The notes: generated from the letters alone by a model not told the origin. A stretch of 35,455 nucleotides of DNA from an uncultured Prosthecobacter sp. (GCA_947523045.1 CANNUR010000002.1:1-35455), one strand, 5' to 3'; numbered from the stretch's first letter, positions 1 through 8,935 are shown. Translations and numbers: made by a program.

Positions 1-20
1 AGTTGGAAGTTTCAAGTTGA
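1..20. repeat. TTTCAAGT-type repeat copy at the 3' end of hsdR
   Basis: The octamer TTTCAAGT lies at 10-17 in the context AAGTTTCAAGTTGA. On the coding strand it encodes Leu-Glu-Thr at the visible C-terminal edge of HsdR. The same octamer occurs twice in the intergenic repeat region at 34857-34878. It may be an intergenic repeat that has entered the end of a reading frame; only its edge is visible here. Confidence 0.35.
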
Positions 21-2626
21 GCAGCGGCAGCTTGATCGCGGGTGCGCAGCCATTGGTCAAAGCGTTCGCTGACCGTGTCGGCGAAGGGTTTTAATAACGG
101 CTGCTGCTCCAGGGCGAAGCGGACGAGGGAGACGAGATCGGCGAAGCGTCCGGCTTGGGTGCGGCCTTGGACCTTGTCCGGGGCGGTGGCGGCGAAGGCG
201 TTCCAGAGGTTGTCCTCGGTCCAGGCGGCGTGCTGCTCGCGGAGCTTCTTTTCCAGCTCCTTGAGCATCTTCTCGGTGAGGCGCTGGGCGTAGGGACGGC
301 TGTAGAGGATCTGCAGGGCGGTGATCTCGGCCTGATGCTGCTCAATGTAGTCGCGGAAGGATTTTGCCAATGCGGCGGCCTTGTCCTTGGCGGCTCCGCT
401 GAAGCCCTGCTCAAGCACTTCATCAAGGACGGAGGTGGCGATGGTTTGCTCGCTCTCCTGCTTCACCTTGGCGAGCAGATTGCGCAGGGCGGGTTTGTCG
501 AACGGGGCGCAGGCGGTGGTGATGAGTTCGGTCTGGGCTTGGGTGAAGGCTTCCTCGCTGAGTTCCTGGGGTTCGGCTCCTTGGAGGCCGGTGGCGTGCT
601 CGGCGACGGCGTCGGGATCGAAGGCCTTCAACAACGCCGCCGACATCTGGCTGAGCGTGTGGCCGCCGCTGGTGGTGGTGACTTCCTTTTGCTGGGCGGG
701 GGTGAGTTCGCGGTCGAGCCGGGCGAGGCGTCCGGCCAGCGAGGTGAGGCTGTCTTCATCCCGCTTCCCGAGGGCGACGCCGAGGAGGAGTTTTTCAAAG
801 GCAACGGTGGGCTTCCGCTCCAGCGGGCGGGACTCGGTCTTGTCGCTTTCGCAGACGCCGACGGCATCGACGATGATGAAGTGGGTCTTGGCCCTGGCCT
901 CGGCCCCGGAGACGGATTGCAGATCGGTGGGGGTGAGCACGCGGGTGCCGCGGCCTTTCATCTGCTCGAAATAGACGCGGCTGCGCACGTCGCGCAGGAA
1001 GAGCAGGCACTCCAGCGGCTTGATGTCGGTGCCGGTGGCGATCATGTCCACGGTGACGGCGATGCGCAGCTGCGGAGAAGTCCGGAACTCGGCGATGAGG
1101 TCCTCGCTCCTGGCCGGTTTGCCGGTGGTGGGATGCTTGGCCTGATAGGTGATCTTTTTGCAGAAGTCGGTGCCCTTGCCAAAGACCTCCCAGACGAGCT
1201 GGACGATGTCCTCGGCGTGGCTGTCGTCCTTGGCGAAGATGAGCGTTTTCGGCACGAGTGCGCGGCCGGGAAACAGCTCGGTGAAGAGGGCATCGCGATA
1301 GGCGGTGAGCACGGTGCGGATCTGCGAGGGGACGACGATGCTGCGGTCGAGTTCCTTTTCGGTGAAGGCGAGGTCTTCATCGAGGCGCTCCCAGCGGCGG
1401 CGGCGGGTCTCCTTGTGCCGGCGGTCCACGTAGAAGCCTTTCTCCACCTTGTCGCCGGCCTCGGTGACGCGGGTGCGGATGCGATAGACCTCGTAGCCGA
1501 CATTGACGCCATCGGCGACGGCGCGCTCGTGGCCGTATTCCATGACGAGGTTCTGATGGAAGAAGCCGATGGTCTGCTTGGACGGCGTGGCGGTGAGGCC
1601 GATGAGGTGGGCATCGAAATACTCCAGCACCTGACGCCAGAGGCCGTAGATGGAGCGGTGGCACTCGTCGGTGACGATGAAGTCGAAGGTCTCGATGGGG
1701 ATGGCGGGATTGTAGGCGACATCCTTCGGGCGGTCGTCGGCGCTGCTGATCTCGTAGCCGGAGAGTTCGTCGGCATCCTCGGGCAGTTCCTCGCCGCGCA
1801 GCATGGAGTACAGCCGCTGGATGGTGCAGATGGTGACGCGGCAGACGTCGTCGAGCTTGTTCGAGGTGAGGTGCTGGACGTTGTAAACGGCGGTGAACTT
1901 CCGGCCGTCATCGGGCAGCACGTATTGATCAAACTCGGTCTTCGCCTGACGGCCGAGATTGGCGCGGTCGACGAGGAAGAGCACGCGTTTGGCCTTGGCG
2001 AACTTGATGAGGCGGTAGGTGAAGGCGCAGGCGGTGAAGGTCTTGCCGGAGCCGGTGGCCATTTGCAGGAGCGAGCGCGGGCGGTCCGCGGCGAGCGACT
2101 GCTCCAGACCGGTGATGGCCTCCACCTGGCAGGCACGCATGCCGAGGGTGTTGAGCGGATGTGTGAAGGCCATCTCGGCGAGTAGCGCGCGGAGGGTCTT
2201 GGGCTCACTCAGCCACTGCGTCAGGGTCTCGGGACGATGGAAGCAAAACACCCGTCGCGGGCGCGGGTGCGGATCGCGCTCATCGCGGAAGAAGGTCTCC
2301 ACGCCGGTGGACTCGTAGCGGAAGGGCAACGAATCGGAGCTGAGGCCCGCCGCGAGGAAGTCGGGCAGGTTCTCGGCGTAATGGGCCGACTGATCCGCGA
2401 CGGTGGAGAGCGTGGTGCCTTCCTTTTTGGCTTCGACGACCCCGACGGGTTTGCGGTTGGCCAACAGGAGGTAGTCGCAGCGACCCGACTTCAGCGGCAC
2501 TTCGCGCAGGGCGATGCCGAGGGAGACCGAGGGATCAAAGGCCTTGTAGTCCTGAACGGCCCAGCCCGCCGCCGCCAGCATGGCGTCGATGGTTTCGCGG
2601 GCTTGTTGTTCAGGCGCGGCAGACAT
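1..2626 (-). CDS. hsdR: Type I restriction endonuclease subunit R (HsdR), 3' end outside window
   Basis: This is the ATP-dependent translocase and nuclease subunit of a type I restriction-modification complex, which cuts DNA lacking the host methylation. About 875 codons are visible from ATG 2626 and no stop is reached before the window edge. The N-terminal nuclease domain shows a PD-(D/E)XK signature (Asp51, then Glu65-Ala-Lys67). The helicase core has Walker A ATGSGKT (residues 190-196, Lys195), a DEAD-box-like DECH (320-323), an ATPS motif, and a motif VI region ending QMKGRGTR. A C-terminal EcoEI-type region follows. The length suggests that only a short tail is missing. hsdM and hsdS are not in the window and may lie to the left. 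The gene starts 62 nt after the NHL gene's stop, so it could be cotranscribed with it, although a restriction gene is an unexpected partner. Its last visible codons coincide with a TTTCAAGT-type repeat. The family call is firm; the 3' end is unknown. Confidence 0.93.
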   Translation of the reverse strand, partial: MSAAPEQQARETIDAMLAAAGWAVQDYKAFDPSVSLGIALREVPLKSGRCDYLLLANRKPVGVVEAKKEGTTLSTVADQSAHYAENLPDFLAAGLSSDSLPFRYESTGVETFFRDERDPHPRPRRVFCFHRPETLTQWLSEPKTLRALLAEMAFTHPLNTLGMRACQVEAITGLEQSLAADRPRSLLQMATGSGKTFTACAFTYRLIKFAKAKRVLFLVDRANLGRQAKTEFDQYVLPDDGRKFTAVYNVQHLTSNKLDDVCRVTICTIQRLYSMLRGEELPEDADELSGYEISSADDRPKDVAYNPAIPIETFDFIVTDECHRSIYGLWRQVLEYFDAHLIGLTATPSKQTIGFFHQNLVMEYGHERAVADGVNVGYEVYRIRTRVTEAGDKVEKGFYVDRRHKETRRRRWERLDEDLAFTEKELDRSIVVPSQIRTVLTAYRDALFTELFPGRALVPKTLIFAKDDSHAEDIVQLVWEVFGKGTDFCKKITYQAKHPTTGKPARSEDLIAEFRTSPQLRIAVTVDMIATGTDIKPLECLLFLRDVRSRVYFEQMKGRGTRVLTPTDLQSVSGAEARAKTHFIIVDAVGVCESDKTESRPLERKPTVAFEKLLLGVALGKRDEDSLTSLAGRLARLDRELTPAQQKEVTTTSGGHTLSQMSAALLKAFDPDAVAEHATGLQGAEPQELSEEAFTQAQTELITTACAPFDKPALRNLLAKVKQESEQTIATSVLDEVLEQGFSGAAKDKAAALAKSFRDYIEQHQAEITALQILYSRPYAQRLTEKMLKELEKKLREQHAAWTEDNLWNAFAATAPDKVQGRTQAGRFADLVSLVRFALEQQPLLKPFADTVSERFDQWLRTRDQAAAAQLETSN

Positions 2627-2688
2627 CGGCAATTTCCCCAATCAAGCCAAGATGATCCCCTCTGGCAAGATGGGAATGCCGCCCAGCC

Positions 2689-3768
2689 TCACTTCCGGCG
2701 CAGCACGCGCACGCGGTGGGCTTCGCTGTCGCCGATGTAGACGGCGCCGTCGGTGTCGACGAAGATGCCGTGCAGGCGGGCCATCTTGCACTTGAGGGGA
2801 TCGCCGTCGGGGCCGTCGCCCTTTTCGCCGGTGCCGGCGATGAGCTGCAGCTTGCCGGTGGCAGCCTCGATCATGCGCACGCTGTGGCTTTCGGTGTCGG
2901 CCAGCCAGGCGTTGCCCTCGGCGTCGATGGCGATGCCCTTCGGCCCCTTGAGGGTCGCTTCCCTGGCGGGGCCGCCGTTGCCGGTGAAGCCGCTTTTGCC
3001 GTTGCCGGCGATGTGACGGATGACGCCGGCCTTGACGTCGAAGCGGAAGACCTGGTTGCCCTCACGGGTGCACAGCCAGAGGTCGCCGTTTTTGTCGAAG
3101 TCGATCGAGCGCGGGCCCTTGAGCGGCGTGCCCTGGATCGGCGCACCGTCCGGGGTCGGGCCGGCCTGGCCGGTGCCGGCATAGCGCTCGATCAGGCCCG
3201 TTTCCAAGTTGACGCGGCGGATGACGTGGTTGCCGATGTCGCAGATGTACAGCAGGCCGTCGGGCCCGAACTGGATGCTGTGCGGGCTTTTCAGTTCGGC
3301 CTGCACCGCTGGACCGCCGTCGCCGCTGTGGCCTGGCTTGCCGGTGCCGGCGATGGTGCTGATCACCTTCGTTTTCATGTCGACCTTGCGCACGGCGTGG
3401 TTGGCCATGTCGACGATGTAGAGATCGCCCTTGGCATCGAAACGGATCTCGTGCGGCAGGTTGAAGCTGGCTTCCAGCGCGGGGCCGCCGTCGCCGGTGT
3501 AACCCTTCTGGCCGCTGCCGGCGACCGTGTGGATGAGGCCGTCGGGGGTGATCCTGCGGATGCGCTGGCCGGTGTACTCGCAGTACCAGAGCGCGCCGTC
3601 GGGACCGCGGATGACGCCGAAGGGGTTGTCGATCTTCGCCTGGGTGGCGGGGCCGCCGTCGCCACTGAAGCCCTGTTCGCCGGTGCCGGCGACGGTGGAG
3701 ATGGTCCATTCCGCGGCGTGGGCGGCGGTCAGGCAAAGCAGCAGGGCGGTGAGGGACAGCAGTTTCAT
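2689..3768 (-). CDS. Exported six-bladed NHL-repeat beta-propeller protein
   Basis: This 359-residue protein has a clear Sec signal peptide (starts MKLLSLTALLLC, cleavage expected after AAHAA). The start at 3768 was chosen because the open frame upstream of it encodes no export signal. The mature part is six repeats, each opening with a glycine-rich AGTGxxGxxGDGGPA-like segment, followed by an NHL core (P-x-G-I/V, D-x-x-G-x-L/W-Y, D-x-x-x-H-x-V-R). This predicts a six-bladed propeller located outside the cytoplasm. Such propellers often accompany PSD1-type cytochromes in Planctomycetota and Verrucomicrobiota, but the substrate or partner cannot be read from the sequence. It lies 49 nt downstream of the LamG/DUF1080-like gene and is probably in the same operon. 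No Shine-Dalgarno precedes the start, which is directly preceded by CCC. Confidence 0.85.
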   Translation of the reverse strand: MKLLSLTALLLCLTAAHAAEWTISTVAGTGEQGFSGDGGPATQAKIDNPFGVIRGPDGALWYCEYTGQRIRRITPDGLIHTVAGSGQKGYTGDGGPALEASFNLPHEIRFDAKGDLYIVDMANHAVRKVDMKTKVISTIAGTGKPGHSGDGGPAVQAELKSPHSIQFGPDGLLYICDIGNHVIRRVNLETGLIERYAGTGQAGPTPDGAPIQGTPLKGPRSIDFDKNGDLWLCTREGNQVFRFDVKAGVIRHIAGNGKSGFTGNGGPAREATLKGPKGIAIDAEGNAWLADTESHSVRMIEAATGKLQLIAGTGEKGDGPDGDPLKCKMARLHGIFVDTDGAVYIGDSEAHRVRVLRRK

Positions 3769-3817
3769 GGGATGCGTGAAGAAGTCGGCGGAGTGCGCGG
3801 GTTGGACAGGCGAGGGC

Positions 3818-4531
3818 TTATTTTTTTCGCCAGATGCGGACGTCATCGACGACGGCATTGCGCGGTACCGACAGGCGCAGCAGGCGTTTGGTCGGGTGGG
3901 CGATGCCGGGCGAGGTGTGGCGACCCATTTCCTTGCCGTCGAGGGTGACGGTGAGTTCATCGCCGCGCACGGTGACGAGCAGGTCGTGCCATTCGCCGAG
4001 GCGGACCGGGCTGGGGAAGGCTTTTTCCTTGCCCTTGAGCGCGGCCTGCTGTTCCTCGCTGAGTTTCTGCTTGGCCTGGCGCGCCTCGCGGATGTCGAGG
4101 CGCATGTTGCCGGTTTTCAGATCCTGGAGGCGGACGTTCTTCGGGCTGACCTGGGCGACGAAGAGGTGGCCGGCGTGGACTTCCTTGCATTGCAGGTCGG
4201 CAAAGTTGAGGCCGAGGCTGTCGAGGGTGTGATCGAGGCGGAAGCGCAGGCGCACGCTGCCGTCGGTGAACTCGGCCGGATGGGTGACGGAGACGGCGTG
4301 ATCGGCTGCCGGGTGCAGGTAGATGAACATGGCGCCGTCGCGCAGGTCGACCTGCTTGTGGCCCTTTGCCCGGCTCCTGCTGTTGGTGCCCCAGCCCTTG
4401 CCGGGTTCGTCGATCTGGTCCTGGGATTCGACGCGCTCGAAGTCGTCCTGGAAGATGAGTTCGCCGAGGTCGTCGGCGGCCCGGGCCGTGGCGAGGGGGA
4501 GAAGGCAGGCGAGGAGCAGGGAGGCTTTCAT
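3818..4531 (-). CDS. Exported LamG/DUF1080-like (concanavalin-fold) protein
   Basis: This is a 237-residue protein with a Sec signal peptide (MKASLLLACLLP, cleavage after ATARA). The mature sequence begins with a DDFER-like strand typical of 3-keto-disaccharide hydrolase (DUF1080) and LamG-type jelly rolls. It continues with beta-rich segments (GSVRLRFRLD, HDLLVTVRGDELTVTLDGK) and ends VVDDVRIWRKK, as these folds often do. A charged helical insert (QAKQKLSEEQQAALKGKEK) interrupts the middle. A carbohydrate-binding or glycoside-processing role is plausible by family, but I cannot identify catalytic residues. It starts 7 nt after the PSD1 gene stops, so coexpression is very likely. No Shine-Dalgarno is present; CC precedes the ATG. 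Confidence 0.75.
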   Translation of the reverse strand: MKASLLLACLLPLATARAADDLGELIFQDDFERVESQDQIDEPGKGWGTNSRSRAKGHKQVDLRDGAMFIYLHPAADHAVSVTHPAEFTDGSVRLRFRLDHTLDSLGLNFADLQCKEVHAGHLFVAQVSPKNVRLQDLKTGNMRLDIREARQAKQKLSEEQQAALKGKEKAFPSPVRLGEWHDLLVTVRGDELTVTLDGKEMGRHTSPGIAHPTKRLLRLSVPRNAVVDDVRIWRKK

Positions 4532-4538
4532 GGCGGGG

Positions 4539-6689
4539 TTATTCGCGGTTGATGAACTCGTCGAGATTCAGCAGCACGCGGGCAAGGGCGACGAGAACGG
4601 CGGCGTCCTCCTGGTCGGCGGGCGCGACCGCTTCGCTGCCGAGCACCTTCAGCGCCTCCGGGCCGGCCGTGCGCACACGGGCGCGCTGGTCCTTGGCGAA
4701 GGTCTGCAGGCGCTGGCGTTCGTCGGGCTGGGGGGCGCGGGCGAGGCAGAGTTGGAACAGGTGGTCGAGGCGGGTGTCGTCCTGGCTTTCGCGCAGCGCA
4801 CGCAGGGCGAGGGCGCGGGCGGCTTCGAGGAAGACCGGATCGTTCATCAGGGTGAGGGCCTGCAGGGGCGTGTTGGAGCGGTCGCGCTTGACGCAGGCGT
4901 CGGTGGCGTCGGGTGCGTCGAAGGTGGTCAGCATGGGGTACAGCACGCTGCGCAGGGTCAGGATGTACAGGCCGCGGCGGTAGCGGTCGTGGCCCTCGCT
5001 GACCTCCCATTTCACCGAGCGACCGACATCAAAGATGTCGCCGGGCAGCGGCGGCCGGATGCCGGGGCCGCCGATGGAACGGGTGAGCAGGCCGCTGACG
5101 GTGAGCGAGGCGTCGCGCAGGATTTCCGCTTCGAGGCGCAGGCGGTTCTGGCGGGCGAGCAGGCGGTTGAGCGGATCGAGGTCGTCGAGCTCGGGCCGGT
5201 GCGCCGAGGATTGGCGGTAGGTGGCGGAGGTGACGATGCGACGGATGAGCTGTTTGCGGCTCCAGCCGCCGGCGATGAAGTCGCGCGCGAGCCAGTCGAG
5301 CAGCTCCGGATGCGAGGGCGGCTCGCCGGTGGCGCCGAAGTCGTCGGGCGTGGCGACCAGGCCGGTGCCGAAGAGCTTGCTCCAGATGTGGTTGACGGCG
5401 ACGCGGGCGGTGAGGGGATGGTCGGGCGAGACGAGCCAGCGGGCGAGGTCGAGGCGGCTGGCTTCGGCCTGGGCGGGGGCCGGCATGGGCGGCAGGGCCG
5501 AGAGGCTGGCGGGCACGACATCGGGACCGCGGCGGGCGTAGTCGCCGGCGAGATGGACGTAGGTGGTGCGGCGGTCCTCGGCGAGTTCGGCGAGGATGGG
5601 GGCCTTGGTCTTCGGTTCCTCGAGGTCGGTGGTGTTGTTGAAGAAGGCGTAGAACGCGTAGTAATCGCGGATGGTGATCGGATCGTACTTGTGCGTGTGG
5701 CACTGGGCGCAGCCGACGGTGAGGCCGAGCCAGACGCGGCCGGTGGTGTTGACGCGGTCGGCGAGGTATTGAAAACGCGCCTCCTCCTTGTCGACACCGG
5801 CCTCGGTGTTGAGGGCGGCGTTGCGGTGGAAGCCGGTGGCGGCGAGCTGGGACTGGGCGGCGTCCGGCAGCAGGTCGCCGGCAAGCTGCTCGATGGTGAA
5901 CTGGTCGAAGGGCAGGTCGCGGTTGATGGCGTCGATCACCCAGTCGCGGTAGCGCCAGGCGTTGGGGCGGACGGCATCGCCGAGAAAGCCGTTGCTGTCG
6001 GCGTAGCGGGCGAGGTCGAGCCAGTGCCGGCCCCAGCGTTCGCCAAAGTGCGGGCTGGCGAGCAGGTCTTCGACGAGGCGCTCGTAGGCGCCGGGATCAG
6101 TGGCGTAGGCGCGGGTGAAGGCGGCCACTTCGGCGGGTTCGGGCGGCAGGCCGGTGAGGTCGAGGCTGACCCGGCGGATGAGGGTGGCGGCATCGGCCTC
6201 GGGGGCGGGAAGCAGGGCGTGTTCCGCCAGACGGGTGCGGATGAAGGCATCGATGCCGTTGCGGGCGCCAGCCACCGGCGGCGGAGTCACCGCGGCGATC
6301 GGCAGGAAGGACCAGTGCTCGAGGTACTCGGCGCCCTCGCTGATCCAGCGCCGCAGCAGCGCGCGCTCGGTGGCGGTGAGCTGCTTGGGCGAGGAGGGCG
6401 GCGGCATGACGTCGTCCGGATCCTCGCTGACGATGCGTTGCCAGGCCTCGCTGGCCTCGGGGTTGCCGGGGGCGATGGCCTGGTAGCCACCGAGATCGGC
6501 GGTGGCACCGTCGCGGGTGTCAAGGCGCAGGCCGGCCTCGCGTTTGTCCTCGTCGGGCCCATGGCAGGCGTAGCACTTGCCGGCGAGGATGGGACGGACG
6601 TCGCGGTTGAAGTCGAGCTTGTCCGAGGCTGCCGCGCCAGCCACGGGAGCGAGGCAGGCGAGAAGCAGGAGCAGGCGGAGGGCGGACAT
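4539..6689 (-). CDS. PSD1-type exported cytochrome (PSCyt1 + DUF1549 + DUF1553)
   Basis: This is a 716-residue exported protein of the planctomycete/verrucomicrobial PSD1 family. A signal peptide (MSALRLLLLLACL, cleavage after AGAA) is followed by the PSCyt1 segment with haem motif CYACH (residues 39-43). DUF1549 follows, with a second CAQCH (327-331) in the family context TVGCAQCHTHKYDP, and then DUF1553. The C-terminal part contains the typical FDAPDATDACVKRDRSNTPLQ region, divided here only for description. The start at 6689 was chosen for the signal peptide; the longer frame upstream encodes no recognisable domain. Members are thought to act in the periplasm in polymer or sugar metabolism, but the reaction is unknown. 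The usual DUF1501 partner is absent; the next genes encode a LamG-like protein and an NHL propeller. The length is at the short end for the family. Confidence 0.92.
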   Translation of the reverse strand: MSALRLLLLLACLAPVAGAAASDKLDFNRDVRPILAGKCYACHGPDEDKREAGLRLDTRDGATADLGGYQAIAPGNPEASEAWQRIVSEDPDDVMPPPSSPKQLTATERALLRRWISEGAEYLEHWSFLPIAAVTPPPVAGARNGIDAFIRTRLAEHALLPAPEADAATLIRRVSLDLTGLPPEPAEVAAFTRAYATDPGAYERLVEDLLASPHFGERWGRHWLDLARYADSNGFLGDAVRPNAWRYRDWVIDAINRDLPFDQFTIEQLAGDLLPDAAQSQLAATGFHRNAALNTEAGVDKEEARFQYLADRVNTTGRVWLGLTVGCAQCHTHKYDPITIRDYYAFYAFFNNTTDLEEPKTKAPILAELAEDRRTTYVHLAGDYARRGPDVVPASLSALPPMPAPAQAEASRLDLARWLVSPDHPLTARVAVNHIWSKLFGTGLVATPDDFGATGEPPSHPELLDWLARDFIAGGWSRKQLIRRIVTSATYRQSSAHRPELDDLDPLNRLLARQNRLRLEAEILRDASLTVSGLLTRSIGGPGIRPPLPGDIFDVGRSVKWEVSEGHDRYRRGLYILTLRSVLYPMLTTFDAPDATDACVKRDRSNTPLQALTLMNDPVFLEAARALALRALRESQDDTRLDHLFQLCLARAPQPDERQRLQTFAKDQRARVRTAGPEALKVLGSEAVAPADQEDAAVLVALARVLLNLDEFINRE

Positions 6690-6735
6690 GGCAGCCGATG
6701 GATACGTCCCGACCCGGGCCGGGCTTGCCAGGGAA

Positions 6736-7851
6736 TCAGGTGTCGCGGTGTGTGGGCACCGGTTTGCCGGGGCGGAAGTGTTCCTCGTGCTCGAGCCTGG
6801 CGTTGAGGCCTGGGAAGGCTGGCACCACGGCATCAAGGCCCGCCTGCACGGTGCGCATCAGCGCGGCCGGATCGGCCTCGGCGCGCAGGTTGACGATGAG
6901 CTGGCCGCCCTCGCTGGGTTCGTCGAGCTCCATGCCGAGTTCGGCCACGTGGTCGCTGCGCACGAGATGGATCGAGGCGAGTTCACCAGCGATGCCATCG
7001 TCGGGGCTGTACGTCATCTTGAAGTGGGCGATTTCGGCGCCGTCCGCGCGCAGCTGCGCCTGCACCGCCTCGGCAAGCGCGCGCAAAAAGGCGTTGGCAT
7101 CGAACTCCTCGCTGGCGGTCAGCGACACCGTTGCGTTGAGCCAGCCGAGCAGGGCCTCGCCCTCGGCGTAGGTCTCGTAATCCACCGCCATCGGGTTGCG
7201 CCGCGCCTGTTCGTCGCTCAGCAGCCGGGCAAACAGTTCCTCCAGTCCGGTTTCGTGCCGGGGTGAGGCGGAGAGGATCTCCGCCAGCGGGAACTCACGC
7301 TGCAGTGCCTCGCGCAGCTCCTCGCGTTCGGCCTCGCCGACGAGGTCACTCTTGCTGATGACGATGAGGTCGGCCTCCTCAAGCTGCTTCTTGAAGATGT
7401 AGGCGACCTTGGACGAGAAGCTGCCGCCGGCATCCAGTCCGAGGACGCGGCGGGCGCGCACGGGATCGACTAGGACGGCGAGCGGGGCGATGGTGAAGTT
7501 GTCGCCATACATGCGCCGCAGCGGGTAGGTGACGGTGGCGACGAGGTCGGTGCAGCTGCCGACCGGTTCGGCGATGAAGACATCCGGGCGGGCTTGGTCG
7601 GCGAGGCGGCCGGCGGCCTCGACGAGGGTGTTGAAGCGGCAGCAGAAGCAGCCGCCGGCGATCTCCTCGGTGGCGAAGCCCTGGCCGCGCAGCAGGCGGG
7701 TGTCGACTAGGCCGCCGGCCTGGTCGTTGGTGATGAGACCGACGCGCAGGCCGAGGTTGGTCAGGTGACGGGCGAGGCGGCCGACGGTGGTCGTTTTGCC
7801 GGCGCCGAGGAAGCCGCCGATCATGATGTAACGCGCTTTGGGTCGAGACAT
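6736..7851 (-). CDS. COG0523 (CobW/ZNG1-type) GTP-dependent metal chaperone
   Basis: This 371-residue cytoplasmic GTPase belongs to the COG0523 family, whose members insert or deliver metals (zinc, cobalt, nickel, iron) using GTP hydrolysis. The sequence shows Walker A GGFLGAGKTT (12-21, Lys19), the family metal-binding motif Cys68-Phe-Cys70-Cys71, and a guanine-specificity motif SKSD (166-169, replacing NKxD). A C-terminal CobW_C-like domain follows. There is no long His-rich metal tail; the C-terminus has only a few scattered His (LEHEEHFRPGK...PTHRDT). The gene lies 55 nt downstream of a zinc-ribbon protein and 46 nt upstream of the PSD1 gene. The metal cannot be assigned from the sequence. 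Zinc is suggested only weakly, by the zinc-ribbon neighbour. It is preceded by GCC and has no Shine-Dalgarno. Confidence 0.9.
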   Translation of the reverse strand: MSRPKARYIMIGGFLGAGKTTTVGRLARHLTNLGLRVGLITNDQAGGLVDTRLLRGQGFATEEIAGGCFCCRFNTLVEAAGRLADQARPDVFIAEPVGSCTDLVATVTYPLRRMYGDNFTIAPLAVLVDPVRARRVLGLDAGGSFSSKVAYIFKKQLEEADLIVISKSDLVGEAEREELREALQREFPLAEILSASPRHETGLEELFARLLSDEQARRNPMAVDYETYAEGEALLGWLNATVSLTASEEFDANAFLRALAEAVQAQLRADGAEIAHFKMTYSPDDGIAGELASIHLVRSDHVAELGMELDEPSEGGQLIVNLRAEADPAALMRTVQAGLDAVVPAFPGLNARLEHEEHFRPGKPVPTHRDT

Positions 7852-7906
7852 GGCTCAGGACAACGCCGTTTTACGCCGCTTCTTCCGGGCGACGGACAGC
7901 GGCGGG

Positions 7907-8620
7907 CTATTCAACGAGATAGAGGATGCGGCCGCAGCTCTCGCACTGGGTGATGCCCTCGTTCTGCCGGAGCTGCTGGAGGGTGCCAATGACGACCTTC
8001 ATGTGGCAACCGCCGCAGATGCCGTTTTCAAGGGCGACGACGGCTGCGTCGGGTTTTTTGGCGAACAGTCGATTGTACAGATCGAGCGGGGCGGGGTCGA
8101 TGGGCGGTGCCAGCGACTGCCGTTCGGCCTGCTCGGCCTCCAGACGTTGCTGCACGCCGGCGGCGCGGGCGGCCAGCGCCTTCAGTTCCTCGTCGACGCG
8201 GGCCTGGGTGGCGGCAAGGCGGGTTTGTGCGGCCTGGATCGTGGCCTTGGCCGTCTCCAGGGTTTCCATCAATTCCAATTCTTGATCTTCCAGACCGCCG
8301 ACCTCGCGCTCGTAACGCTGGACTTCGACGCCGAGGGCTTGGAATTCATCGTTCTTGCGCGTCTCAAACTGCTGGTTCTGCAGGCGCTTGATCGAGTTTT
8401 GCCGGGTCTGGATGTCCAATTCGAGCGATTTGATCCGCACCTCAATCTCCTTGGCTTTCTGCTGGGCGGCTTCAACGGCGGCGAGGTCGCCGGCGAGCTG
8501 GCTGCGGGCCAGGGCTTCGTTTTTGGGAATGTCTTTGAGTTCCTTTTGCAGGGCCCGGATGCGCTGGTCGCGTTCCTGAAGTTGGAGAAGCTGGGAGATT
8601 TGCGGAAGCATTGCTGACAT
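7907..8620 (-). CDS. Coiled-coil protein with C-terminal C4 zinc ribbon (COG1579-like)
   Basis: This is a 237-residue soluble protein. Residues about 5-180 form long charged heptad-rich helices (coiled coil), and the C-terminus is a C4 zinc ribbon with Cys202-x-x-Cys205 and Cys226-x-x-Cys229. This layout is that of the COG1579/DUF164 family, widespread in bacteria with no settled function; nucleic-acid or protein-scaffold roles have been suggested. ATG 8620 was chosen; an in-frame ATG three codons further in (8611) is also possible. It is the first gene of the minus-strand run that continues through the COG0523 GTPase. A client-chaperone relation with that GTPase is conceivable but is inference only. 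Confidence 0.85.
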   Translation of the reverse strand: MSAMLPQISQLLQLQERDQRIRALQKELKDIPKNEALARSQLAGDLAAVEAAQQKAKEIEVRIKSLELDIQTRQNSIKRLQNQQFETRKNDEFQALGVEVQRYEREVGGLEDQELELMETLETAKATIQAAQTRLAATQARVDEELKALAARAAGVQQRLEAEQAERQSLAPPIDPAPLDLYNRLFAKKPDAAVVALENGICGGCHMKVVIGTLQQLRQNEGITQCESCGRILYLVE

Positions 8621-8833
8621 GATGGCGCAGGGTCGGCTCGGGATGCAAGCGGCAATGGCAGGCCGCGGCAACCGGCAACCTCAGTGCGATCGGAGCGCGT
8701 TCCGGGCAGGGAAGGGCGACGCGCTTTCCCCCGCTTCCCTGAGCAGGGGATTGGGAACACCACAGCCAGGGGTGAGTGGCTCTGAGAAAACCTAAAATTA
8801 CCATAGCGAGATATGCGACTGTCTAGGAAATAT

Positions 8834-8861
8834 ACTATAGGTAACAAAAAATGATTGCCAT
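8834..8861 (-). promoter_or_regulatory. Candidate sigma70-type promoter for the zinc-ribbon/COG0523 run
   Basis: On the minus strand a -35-like ATGGCA (8861 to 8856) is separated by 16 nt from a -10-like TATAGT (8839 to 8834). The match is fair (4/6 and 5/6). The transcript would have a leader of roughly 200 nt before ATG 8620, which lowers confidence. Confidence 0.4.
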
Positions 8862-8935
8862 TTTAAGCGGGAAAGCGCATTGTTGGCTGTCGACAGGCCA
8901 TCGGGTGCTCGTTTGTAGGAATGAAAAATTCCCAC

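Noticed and set aside
155-2185. Long plus-strand open frame (about 676 codons) across hsdR
   Set aside because: It is antisense to a clear HsdR with all helicase motifs and its translation is low-complexity Gly/Ala/Glu/Val, as expected from GC-rich antisense frames.
2689-3768. DNA-level satellite repeat
   Set aside because: The repeats are protein blades of an NHL propeller with diverged DNA, not a satellite.
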